Assembly (NCBI RefSeq): GCF_002879855.1 | Contig: NZ_PNYB01000001.1 | Coordinates: forward strand, 372,001-436,000 | DNA: 64,000 nucleotides | Source: Trinickia soli | Lineage (GTDB): Bacteria > Pseudomonadota > Gammaproteobacteria > Burkholderiales > Burkholderiaceae | Direction of reading: 5' to 3' | In this document: positions 46,447 to 54,380 of the stretch, piece by piece | Layout: each line of letters opens with the position of its first letter | Position numbering within the stretch: position 1 is the stretch's first letter | Translations under genes and position numbers: made by a program | The notes under the pieces: generated by a model | The model's database searches: none | Seen by the model: only the letters and a program-made list of their open reading frames with translations | What the model was told of the DNA's origin: nothing

Positions 46447-46622
46447 CTAAACGTGGAAGGGAGACATGCAAACATTCGTCGCCAGCTTCCGCAACGCGTC
46501 AATATCGAGAATCCGGAGATCCTTGCCGTGCACCTCGATCAGCCGCTGCGCCTGCAATTTCGACAGCATCCGGCTGACGGTCTCGAGCTTCAGCCCGAGG
46601 TAGCTTCCAATGTCTTCGCGTC
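46447..46622 (-). pseudogene. C-terminal fragment of a Crp/Fnr regulator
   Basis: The minus strand reads REDIGSYLGLKLETVSRMLS followed by LIEVHGKDLRILDIDAL, the recognition helix and end of an Fnr-type regulator, then stops at 46447. In this frame a TGA stands directly before the arginine, and no sensory domain with its cysteines is found upstream. It is a 5'-truncated remnant. Confidence 0.8.
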
Positions 46623-47070
46623 AACCACAATGTTGCCCGGCTCACGAGCGACGTATCCGATGTCCACGCGAGGCCCGAAGTCATGCCCGATCTGCATGAC
46701 GCGGCAGCCGTGGCGGTCGTTGACAAAGCGCATGAACTCGCCGGGCTCCAGCGTGCTCGTCGAGCAGGGATGCGATTCGTTCGGTAGCGCATATAACATG
46801 CATCAACAATACATCATTTAGACTGCGCTAACAATGATGCCGAACGAGCGGATCCATGAACCTTTAACGCGGGCGCTATCGCACTCATCGGATCGCTGAA
46901 GGGTGGCGCCGCTGTCGTCGTGCGACCAATTGACCCAGATCGGGTTCGAGTGCCGATCTCTATGCTAAAAAATACATCAGAAACGCTCTTTTCAGAGCTT
47001 CACCGGCCTGTGCATTGAGGCCGCTCGCGCACCTCATTCTGCTTTTCTGTGTTCATTCGGGAGTACGACT
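46623..47070. other. Remnant sequence and DUF2249 promoter region
   Basis: A minus-strand frame (46590-46799) of 69 residues overlaps the fnr fragment in another frame and has no recognisable domain. The rest, to 47070, is AT-richer around 46960-47000 and probably carries the DUF2249 promoter. TTGAC-CCAG-ATCGG near 46929 is too weak to call an Fnr box. Confidence 0.35.
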
Positions 47071-47334
47071 ATGTCCGCCCTCACAACCCCTGCCGCCGTG
47101 ATCGTCGTCGATATCGGCACCGTTGATCCGCACGAGCGCCATTCAATGGTTTTCGACACGTTTGCACGATTGGCCCCCGGCCAGGCGCTCGAACTCGTAT
47201 CGGACCACAATCCCGAACCGTTGCTGGAAGAATTTGCTGCCGAATTGCCGGATGGATTCTGGTGGCAAGGCAAACAAGGGCGCGCGGACCTGTGGTGTGT
47301 GCTGATTGGCAAGCCCGTCACGGCGCTTGATTGA
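47071..47334 (+). CDS. DUF2249 domain protein
   Basis: The 87-residue protein carries the DUF2249 pattern (IGTVDPHERHSMVFDTFARL, ALELVSDHNPEPL, and a final WCVLIG). Such domains occur with anaerobic-respiration and Fnr-linked genes. The start has a GGGAG ribosome site. It converges on tsdA. Confidence 0.85.
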   Translation: MSALTTPAAVIVVDIGTVDPHERHSMVFDTFARLAPGQALELVSDHNPEPLLEEFAAELPDGFWWQGKQGRADLWCVLIGKPVTALD

Positions 47335-47380
47335 CTTCGACCATACGCAGCGCGACGCGGATCGAGACTTCATCAAGCGA

Positions 47381-48310
47381 CTAGGGACTTCCGAGAACAT
47401 GTCCATTGACGGTTTTGCCGTACATCGAGTTTGGTGAGTCGTGGTATTGCTTGCGGGTCGCCTCCACGGACCCTGCGAAACGCGGATCCTGTGGTCGCTC
47501 GTGACTGTCCATGAACGTTGCCACGTCCCATGCTTGCTGATCCGTCAGGGTGCCACCCAGTGCGAGCGGCATGTTCGCCTTGATAAAGCCCGCCGCATTC
47601 TGGATCTCATGCATGCCGGCACCCCAGTTAAAAGAGTGTTCACCCCATAGCGGCGGGAATACGGTTTTTCCGTTGGTCGACTGACCCTGGCCGTCGGCGC
47701 CGTGACACAACGCGCAATGCTGTGCATAGACCTGACTACCTCTCGTGAAGTCCGGTTTCTGCGCGGGCGCCGCAAGCTTCGGATAACCGCGTCCAGCGAC
47801 CTTTTCGCCCAGCGGAGCACCTTTAGCGAGCCAGTAAGCGTAAGTCTCCAATGCAACGAGTGTCGGGTCCCCCAGCGGCGGCGCCTTGCCGTTCATGCTG
47901 TACCGGAAGCAGCCCTGCATGCGCTCGGCAAACGTATTCACATGTCTATTCTTGCTGCGGTAAGCGGGGTATGAAATGTACGCAGCCCAAAGAGGGCTCG
48001 AGTTCGCTTTGCGGCCGGCATCCAGATGACAACTGGCGCAGTTAAGCGAGTTGCCCACATATTTGCCGGCGAATTCCTGGGTGTGCGTGAATATCTGTTC
48101 CCCCATCTTTACCGACTTGCCAAAATCATCGATCGGCATCGTTTCCTCGGCGGGCGGGACGAACACTTTTCCGGCGGTGCCTGTCGTTGATTTCGCCGGC
48201 GGCATTGTGCTTGCACTGCTACCGGCGTCGGCTGCGAACGAGCTGGAACTGGTTGCACTCAGGATGAGAAGGCAGGCGCTTCCATAGATCAGTCCGCGTA
48301 CGTTCATCAT
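47381..48310 (-). CDS. tsdA: Thiosulfate dehydrogenase, diheme cytochrome c TsdA
   Basis: The 309-residue periplasmic protein has a signal peptide (about 1-27) and two heme c sites, CASCH (91-95) and CALCH (199-203). C134 in ERMQGCFRYSMNG is at the position of the unusual cysteine axial ligand of TsdA, which distinguishes it from other diheme cytochromes. It joins two thiosulfates to tetrathionate and passes two electrons on. The start at 48310 overlaps the tsdB stop, so the two are coupled. Confidence 0.85.
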   Translation of the reverse strand: MMNVRGLIYGSACLLILSATSSSSFAADAGSSASTMPPAKSTTGTAGKVFVPPAEETMPIDDFGKSVKMGEQIFTHTQEFAGKYVGNSLNCASCHLDAGRKANSSPLWAAYISYPAYRSKNRHVNTFAERMQGCFRYSMNGKAPPLGDPTLVALETYAYWLAKGAPLGEKVAGRGYPKLAAPAQKPDFTRGSQVYAQHCALCHGADGQGQSTNGKTVFPPLWGEHSFNWGAGMHEIQNAAGFIKANMPLALGGTLTDQQAWDVATFMDSHERPQDPRFAGSVEATRKQYHDSPNSMYGKTVNGHVLGSP

Positions 48311-49011
48311 TTGCTCACCTTCGTCGGAGCGACACCAGCCGAAGCCTCGCCGCCGTAGTAGTCCGCAACCGCCGCGATGTCGGCGTCCGAGAGTTTGCTC
48401 GCGATCACCGGCATGAGCGCCATGGGACCCGGCGGCCGGGCACCCGTCTTCCAGCCGTGCAACTGGCCTGAAATATAGGCGGCGGGTTGCCCCGCGAGTG
48501 GTGGAAAAGTCTCACCGACGCCCACACCACCAGGCCCGTGGCACTGCGCACAAGCTGGAAGGCCACTGCTCCATCGGCCGCGGGTGGCGAGCCATGCACC
48601 CGTGTCAGAAGGCTTGATCTTCCCCGGATCTTCAGCGATGTTCCCGACGGGCGCTGGCAGCTTGCTGAAGTAATCGGCGACAGCGTTACGGTCATCCAGC
48701 GTCATGAGCCTGGAGAAAGGTTGCATGACCGGACTCTTCCGTTGCCCCGTTGCAAATTCGGCTAGCTGTGCCGACAGGTACGCGGCGCTCAGTCCTGCGA
48801 GTCGCGGAAATCCCGCTGCAGCGTTACCTTCGCCGTTCGGGCCGTGACAACTGATGCAGGCGGGGATACCCTTTGCCGCGCCCTTTGTCGCGATCGTCAT
48901 GCCAAGCGGCGAGTCCTGCGCATACGTGCTGGTCATTCCCACGATCGCCCCAACGACGACCGCGCACCGTGCGAGTGTTGCTTTGCGTTCCGGATTGATT
49001 CGTTGCCTCAT
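48307..49011 (-). CDS. tsdB: Cytochrome c4-like diheme protein, TsdB
   Basis: The 234-residue protein has a signal peptide (about 1-32) and two heme c sites, CISCH (52-56) and CAQCH (154-158), in two similar c4-type halves. In tsdBA pairs it accepts electrons from TsdA. The ATG at 49011 has a GAGGGG ribosome site. Confidence 0.83.
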   Translation of the reverse strand: MRQRINPERKATLARCAVVVGAIVGMTSTYAQDSPLGMTIATKGAAKGIPACISCHGPNGEGNAAAGFPRLAGLSAAYLSAQLAEFATGQRKSPVMQPFSRLMTLDDRNAVADYFSKLPAPVGNIAEDPGKIKPSDTGAWLATRGRWSSGLPACAQCHGPGGVGVGETFPPLAGQPAAYISGQLHGWKTGARPPGPMALMPVIASKLSDADIAAVADYYGGEASAGVAPTKVSK

Positions 49012-49414
49012 ACGTCCCCTCGTTTTTGTAGTTTCGCGCTCCGGATGCTTGGCCAGCCGTGAAGGCCAGCATCGATCCAATCGGCCCGCGAGACCAATAG
49101 CAATTTCCCGATCAGCAGCCGGTATTCACGTCGCTTGTCTCAGATTGTCTGACAGATTCAGCGGCCCGTCGGCATTTCGTATTTCCTGAGAGTCGAAGCG
49201 GCCTGCTGCAGATCGACCGTTTACTGCAAATAGCTTACCGAGAGACGTCCAGGAGTTGCTACAGAGAGGACATTACGAGGCAGCCAGAAGCGCGGTGTCG
49301 CTGCCACGTGCTGCCGCGCGCTTTGCTGAAAAAACATGGAGATATCAGATATGAACACAGCCATTCACGGCGATCGGGTCGCTCGCACTACCACGTCGAC
49401 AGTCAACACCCGGA
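49012..49414. other. Region upstream of tsdBA, with a short inverted repeat
   Basis: The gap holds the tsdB promoter side on the minus strand. TCAGA-TTG-TCTGA lies at about 49140-49152 and could be an operator. A plus-strand ATG at 49351 with a purine-rich site opens only 35 codons and runs into the aldo-keto reductase fragment in another frame. Confidence 0.35.
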
Positions 49415-49699
49415 TCGCCGAAGAGCACGCGCGCAGCGCTCAAAGTGCTGGCCGATGAGTTGGGCCTCACGGTTGCACAGTTCGCCCCGGCATGGTTGCT
49501 GGCTCAGGGCGACGATGTCGTGCCCATTCCCGGTACGCGCAAGCTCGAGCGGATTGCCGAAAACGCACAGGCCGCCGCGGTATCGCTCGCACCCGAAACG
49601 CTGGCTCGTATCGACGCCATTGCAGGCAGAACGCGCTGGGCGGGCGATCGCCGCTCATTCGCCGCGCACGGGGTCACCCGCAGGGCGACAAGCGACTGA
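49415..49699 (+). pseudogene. C-terminal fragment of an aldo-keto reductase
   Basis: The frame reads ALKVLADELGLTVAQFAPAW, then LLAQGDDVVPIPGTRKLERI, the end of an aldo-keto reductase of the AKR13-like group. The barrel and catalytic residues are missing and no start fits. It is a remnant upstream of the alcohol dehydrogenase gene. Confidence 0.78.
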
Positions 49700-49790
49700 T
49701 TGGCTGCCATGCCCGGCCCGCGTGGCGCCCACGCCTTGCTTCGCCTCGATCAGCTATGATGCAGGGCGATACCGCGAGCGGAGACCCAAC

Positions 49791-50951
49791 ATGGCCGAGC
49801 CTTTTCGCTTTCAAACCGTCCCGACGATCATCGTCGAATTCGGCGCCTCGCGGCGTCTCGGCACGTTGCTCCGTGACCGATATAGCGCGCTTACGCGGCT
49901 ATGTCTGGTGACGGACGGATTTCTGCACCGCAGCGGATTGCTGGCGCCCGCGCTGGCGGATCTCGCGGCGAGCGGGTGGTCCGTGACAGTCGTCGATAAC
50001 GTCGTGGCCGACCCGCCGGAACACGTTGTGCTCGAAGCGGCAACCCGCGCGCGCGACGCGCAGGCGCAAATCGTCATCGGGCTAGGTGGGGGCTCGTCGA
50101 TGGATGTCGCCAAGCTGCTGTCCGTGTTGCTGGCCGGCGAGCAACCGCTCGCCGAGATGTACGGGGTCAACCGCGTCGAAGGGACGCGCGTACCGCTCGT
50201 TCAAATGCCCACGACGGCCGGTACCGGCTCGGAAGTGACGGCCGTTTCGATCGTCACAGTCGGCGAGGCGACGAAAATGGGTGTCGTCGCGCCGCAATTG
50301 ATCGCCGATCTCGCGATTCTCGATGCCGAACTTACTTTGGGCCTGCCTCCTGCCGCGACCGCCGCGACAGGCATCGATGCAATGGTCCATGCCATCGAGG
50401 CCTACACCTCCGCGCGACTGAAAAACCCTATCTCCGACATGTTGGCCGTGCGGGCGCTGCAACTGCTTTCGCGCAGCCTCCTGACCGCGTGCCGCAACGG
50501 CCACGACCGTGCGGCTCGCGAGGCGATGCTGCTCGGCGCGACCTTCGCCGGGCAGGCGTTCGCGAACGCGCCTGTGGCCGCGGTTCACGCGCTGGCTTAC
50601 CCGATCGGCGGCATCTATCACGTACCGCATGGCCTGTCGAACGCGCTCGTGCTCCCGCACGTCTTGAAGTTCAACGCCGAGACGGCGGCGCCACACTACG
50701 CCGAATTGGCCGAAGCCGTGCTGCCCGAGGCCGTTGGCACCAGCGAAGCAAAGACGCTCGCATTCATCGGGCACATCGAGCATTTGATTGCCGAGACGGG
50801 CATCCCGTCGACGCTGCGGGAGGTGGGAATCGCTCGCGAGGGGCTCGAGCGCATGGCGAAGGACGCCATGCTGCAGCAGCGTTTGCTGGTCAACAATCCG
50901 CGGCCCGTCACCGAAGCGGATGCGTTGGCAATCTATTCCTCAGCCTTCTAG
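49791..50951 (+). CDS. Iron-containing alcohol dehydrogenase
   Basis: The 386-residue protein is a group III alcohol dehydrogenase. The NAD(P)-binding motif GGGSSMD lies at 99-105 and the iron ligands are D196, H200, H266 and H280. The start at 49791 has a GGAGA ribosome site; the upstream in-frame stretch is arginine-rich non-coding sequence. The substrate is unknown. Maleylacetate reductases share the fold. Confidence 0.9.
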   Translation: MAEPFRFQTVPTIIVEFGASRRLGTLLRDRYSALTRLCLVTDGFLHRSGLLAPALADLAASGWSVTVVDNVVADPPEHVVLEAATRARDAQAQIVIGLGGGSSMDVAKLLSVLLAGEQPLAEMYGVNRVEGTRVPLVQMPTTAGTGSEVTAVSIVTVGEATKMGVVAPQLIADLAILDAELTLGLPPAATAATGIDAMVHAIEAYTSARLKNPISDMLAVRALQLLSRSLLTACRNGHDRAAREAMLLGATFAGQAFANAPVAAVHALAYPIGGIYHVPHGLSNALVLPHVLKFNAETAAPHYAELAEAVLPEAVGTSEAKTLAFIGHIEHLIAETGIPSTLREVGIAREGLERMAKDAMLQQRLLVNNPRPVTEADALAIYSSAF

Positions 50952-51278
50952 CCCGGCCTGTAAGCCCGAACCATGGCGCTCGCCGACTAGTGTGTCGCGA
51001 CGCACAGTAGCGCCCGCGTAGAAGCTTTACGATTTCCTTACGCATCACAAAGCAGGCCAACGACACCCCACAGCGCCTTGGCACGGCGCCGTGAGGCGGT
51101 CGCGCGCGTTCGAAACGCGCGCCGCGACATGCATCGACGTGCGCTTTTCCCCCTGCGCACGCCGATGTAACGAACGCCTGCTTTGCGCATGCGCCCCCCG
51201 GGTGTCGTGTTCGAAAGCGCGCATTGCGTGCGGGGTCGACGCGCGCCTAAGCCTCGCTATCGTCCTTTGGAGCCTCTC
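50952..51278. other. Intergenic region with strong hairpins
   Basis: This 327-base gap holds a 12-base palindrome, CACGGCGCCGTG (51082-51093), and a 9-base-stem hairpin, GCGCGCGTT-CGA-AACGCGCGC (51102-51122). They may end the dehydrogenase transcript or shape the leader of the next gene. No gene is seen. Confidence 0.5.
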
Positions 51279-51554
51279 GTGAATCTCCATCTCACCCTTC
51301 GCATGGCGCCGGCCGTATGCGCCGCAGCGCTATTCGCCGCCGGCATACAGGCGGCCGGGCTTTCAGCGTCGAACACTGCGCCGCCCGCCAACCAGCATCG
51401 CGTCATCCCCCCGGCGAAACCGACCGTCGTCACAGAAATCGTACCGGGCATTCCCGAGGAGGTGCGAATGACCACCGAGCAAGGCAAAGGGAAGCCGCGA
51501 GGCTTCGATACGCGTCGGCACAGGTTGCCCAACGGCAATTACAAGCGTGATTGA
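51279..51554 (+). CDS. Small secreted protein, 91 residues, unknown
   Basis: The product starts at GTG with a TTTGGAG ribosome site. A Sec signal (about 1-27) precedes a proline- and threonine-rich mature part of about 64 residues ending RHRLPNGNYKRD. No domain is recognised. It lies 14 bases before the DUF2334 gene and is probably co-transcribed with it. Confidence 0.65.
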   Translation: MNLHLTLRMAPAVCAAALFAAGIQAAGLSASNTAPPANQHRVIPPAKPTVVTEIVPGIPEEVRMTTEQGKGKPRGFDTRRHRLPNGNYKRD

Positions 51555-51568
51555 ACGGGAGGAAGGTC

Positions 51569-53212
51569 ATGAAAAGAATGTTGCTCGCATGCCTATTGAC
51601 GCTCGGCCTATTGACCGCGCAATGGCCCGGCGTCGCGCAGGCGCAAACGACCACGGCGAAAGTGCTGGTTCTGTACGATGCGCCGCCGAACGATCCCTAT
51701 ACGAAGCTCGGTTTTGCCTACGCGATCATGCTGCGCAATCTGCTCGGCCACTTCAACACCGACGTGACGCTCGCGCCGGTGTCGAGCTACACGTCAGGCA
51801 ACGTCGAAAACTATCAGGCGACCTTCTATCTCGGCAGTTACTACGATAACCCCGTGCCGACGGCGTTCCTCGCGGACGTTGCCAAGACGAGCAAGACCGT
51901 GGTCTGGTTCAAGGACAACCTCTGGCAGGTGGCATGGGACGCCAGCTATGGCTTCGCTGCGCGCTACGGCTTTACGTTCAGTGCGCTGCGCGGCTTATCG
52001 GCCGCGCCATCGGGTTCCAATCCGACGCCCGACTTCTTCGACACCGTCTTGTACAAGAACCAGAGCATGGTCAAGTACTACGCGTTCAACGCGAGCACAG
52101 GCGTCGTCAGCGCGGATCCCGACATCGGCGTGACAACGGTGACCGACGCGACGAAGGCTTCGGCGCTCGTGACGATTAAAGACAGCAAGACCGGCGAGCA
52201 GGCACCCTACGTCGTGCGGGCCGGCAACTTCTGGTACTTCGCCGATCTGCCGTTCTCGTACATCGGCCCACGCGACCGCTACCTCGTGCTTTGCGATCTG
52301 CTGCACGACATACTCGGGACCAACCAACCGGTATTGCACCGTGCACTGGTGCGGTTCGAGGACGTCAATGCGTTCACGACGACCGCCTCGATGAAAACGC
52401 TCACCGATTATCTCTACAGCAAGCGCATTCCATTTTCGATCGCCACGATTCCGCTTTACATGGATCCGCTCGGCGCTTACAACGGGGGCGTCTCGTTGAC
52501 CGTGCATCTCTCGCAGGCAACCGGCTTGAAACAGTTGCTCAACTATGCGATCGCGCGCGGCGGCAAAGTGTTGATGCACGGCTACACGCATCAATACAAC
52601 TCGACGCCGAATATCGACAACGCGGTAAGCGGCAACGATTACGAGTTTTGGCTGGCGACGCAAAATCGCCCGGTCGACGAGGATTCCACGCAATGGGCGA
52701 GCGGGCGGCTCAGCGCCGGACTGCAGGAGTTCACATCAAACGGCTATACGCCCTTCGCTTGGGAAGCGCCGCACTATCAGTCTTCTCCGCTCGCGATGAA
52801 GGCGGTCCCGCCATTGTTCAAGAACACGTATCAGCGTGCGGTGTACTACACGTCCGATACGCCGAATTTGAATTCGACGGCGCCCAATCATGACTATTCG
52901 GTGGGGCAGTTTTTTCCCTACATCATCAACCGCGATTATTACGGGCAGCGCATCATTCCTGAAAACCTCGGCAATATCGAATACAACATTTGTTCGATCG
53001 ATCCGTTTTCATGTTTGAACTATACGTGGAACGACCTCTATACGAATGCGCAATACGCACTCGTCGTGCGAGACGGATTTGCGTCATTCTTCTTCCATCC
53101 GTTCTGGCTCGAGCCTGATCTGGGCACCCCGGGCTTTCAGGACTTCAAAAGCCTCGTACAGGGCATTAGCGGACTCGGGTACACCTGGGTGGCGGCTGAT
53201 ACCGTGAAGTAA
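51569..53212 (+). CDS. DUF2334/polysaccharide-deacetylase-like secreted protein
   Basis: The 547-residue protein has a Sec signal (about 1-26), an N-terminal region of about 230 residues with alternating beta segments (AKVLVLYDAP onward), and a deacetylase-like barrel starting at RFEDVNAF. The acidic motif and HGYTHQ (H-x3-H) match the metal site of polysaccharide deacetylases. It may trim acetyl groups from an exported glycan. The start has a GGAGGAAGG site. Confidence 0.83.
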   Translation: MKRMLLACLLTLGLLTAQWPGVAQAQTTTAKVLVLYDAPPNDPYTKLGFAYAIMLRNLLGHFNTDVTLAPVSSYTSGNVENYQATFYLGSYYDNPVPTAFLADVAKTSKTVVWFKDNLWQVAWDASYGFAARYGFTFSALRGLSAAPSGSNPTPDFFDTVLYKNQSMVKYYAFNASTGVVSADPDIGVTTVTDATKASALVTIKDSKTGEQAPYVVRAGNFWYFADLPFSYIGPRDRYLVLCDLLHDILGTNQPVLHRALVRFEDVNAFTTTASMKTLTDYLYSKRIPFSIATIPLYMDPLGAYNGGVSLTVHLSQATGLKQLLNYAIARGGKVLMHGYTHQYNSTPNIDNAVSGNDYEFWLATQNRPVDEDSTQWASGRLSAGLQEFTSNGYTPFAWEAPHYQSSPLAMKAVPPLFKNTYQRAVYYTSDTPNLNSTAPNHDYSVGQFFPYIINRDYYGQRIIPENLGNIEYNICSIDPFSCLNYTWNDLYTNAQYALVVRDGFASFFFHPFWLEPDLGTPGFQDFKSLVQGISGLGYTWVAADTVK

Positions 53213-53278
53213 CGGAGCGCTCGTCGCGAGGCGCCGGCGTCCGACGCGAGCATGCGCCGCGTACGCCGGCTCCAGCAA

Positions 53279-54136
53279 TCAGAGATCGGCCAGCGCATGC
53301 CCGATCTCGACCCCTGAGACGGTCACGCGCAAGTCGCTCATTGGCAGTTGCTTCGCGATAGCGACAAGCGCTTGACGTTGGTCGTGTGTACGCGCCGTGG
53401 AGAAGTACTCAATGCGGCCGGGGGAGAGCCCACGCGCGGCAAGCCCGTGCTCGGGCAGCAGGGCTTGTACCCGCCGGGCGATGGCAGAGCCTGTTTCGAT
53501 CAACGTGAAGCGATCGCCAAACAGCCGTCGAATCGTGGGTGCGAGCAGCGGAAAGTGCGTCGACCCGAGAATGACGGTGTCGGCACCCGCGTTCGCCATC
53601 GGCGTGAGATAGCGCACCAGCAGATCTTCGACCAGCGCGCCTTGCAGATGGCCCCGTTCGATCTCTTCAACGAGGCCATGGCCCGCCTGGCAAACGAAAC
53701 GACACCGGGCTTCGTGTTCGGCAAGCAGCATCTTGAACCGTTCGCTGCGCAGCGTCGCCGCAGTCGCCAGTACGCCGACGATGCCGGTCGAGGTGGCGAG
53801 CGTGGCCGGCTTGATCCCCGGTTCGACACCGACAATCGGCATTGAAAACGTGGATCGCAAGTGGCGGATCGCGTGCGTTGTCGCGGTGTTGCAGGCCACT
53901 ACGAGCATTTTTGCGCCGCGCTCGACGAGCCAGTCCGCAATAGCTTTGCTGCGTTGCTGAATGAAAGCGTCGGTCTTCTCGCCGTATGGGGCGTAGCCCG
54001 AATCGGCGATATAGAGCACGGATTCGCGCGGCAGCAAAGCGCGCATCGCATCAAGGACGGACAGGCCGCCCAGCCCTGAATCGAAAACGCCGATCGGCGC
54101 GTCCTGGGTGGTCATGTCGATTCGAAAATGTGACAT
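53279..54136 (-). CDS. murI: Glutamate racemase with second catalytic Cys changed to Ser
   Basis: The 285-residue protein has FDSGLGGLSVLDA near 18-30, the first catalytic cysteine C82 (VVACNTATT) and the second motif as LGSTHFPLL, where Ser192 replaces the usual cysteine (codon TCG). The enzyme supplies D-glutamate for peptidoglycan. The change would be expected to lower racemisation in one direction. Starts at 54136 and 54115 are both possible and neither has a strong ribosome site. Confidence 0.88.
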   Translation of the reverse strand: MSHFRIDMTTQDAPIGVFDSGLGGLSVLDAMRALLPRESVLYIADSGYAPYGEKTDAFIQQRSKAIADWLVERGAKMLVVACNTATTHAIRHLRSTFSMPIVGVEPGIKPATLATSTGIVGVLATAATLRSERFKMLLAEHEARCRFVCQAGHGLVEEIERGHLQGALVEDLLVRYLTPMANAGADTVILGSTHFPLLAPTIRRLFGDRFTLIETGSAIARRVQALLPEHGLAARGLSPGRIEYFSTARTHDQRQALVAIAKQLPMSDLRVTVSGVEIGHALADL

Positions 54137-54156
54137 CGCACGGCGCCTATTCTCAA

Positions 54157-54380
54157 ATGGCCAAAACAATTCGCACTATGGACAAGCCTGATCAACGAGC
54201 CGAAGTACCGGACCCTTCAGCCGTACGCGTCGCCTTGTGGCGAGCGCTGCACACCCGCGTCGATTCGCCGCCGCACGTGATCGAAGACGAGATCGGCCTG
54301 CAACTGATCGCACCCGACGACGGTTGGCGTGATCGCCCCGATATGCATCCCGAAGGGACGCGCGGTTATCGCGCCGATTG
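54157..54380 (+). pseudogene. N-terminal fragment of an SAM-dependent methyltransferase
   Basis: From MDKPDQ at 54178 the frame reads VRVALWRALHTRVDSPPHVI, then ADEIGLQL-like sequence (EDEIGLQLIAPDDGW) and PDMHPEGTRGYRA, the N-terminus of the leucine carboxyl methyltransferase-like family. It breaks off with a shift after about 70 residues where the convergent MFS gene ends. The SAM-binding part is missing. Confidence 0.65.

Noticed and set aside
46590-46799. Minus-strand frame of 69 codons overlapping the fnr fragment
   Set aside because: It shares bases with the recognisable fnr remnant in another frame and matches no family that I know.
49308-49790. N-terminal extension of the iron-containing alcohol dehydrogenase
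   Set aside because: The stretch is arginine- and proline-rich, overlaps the aldo-keto reductase remnant in another frame, and the family start is at 49791 with a ribosome site.
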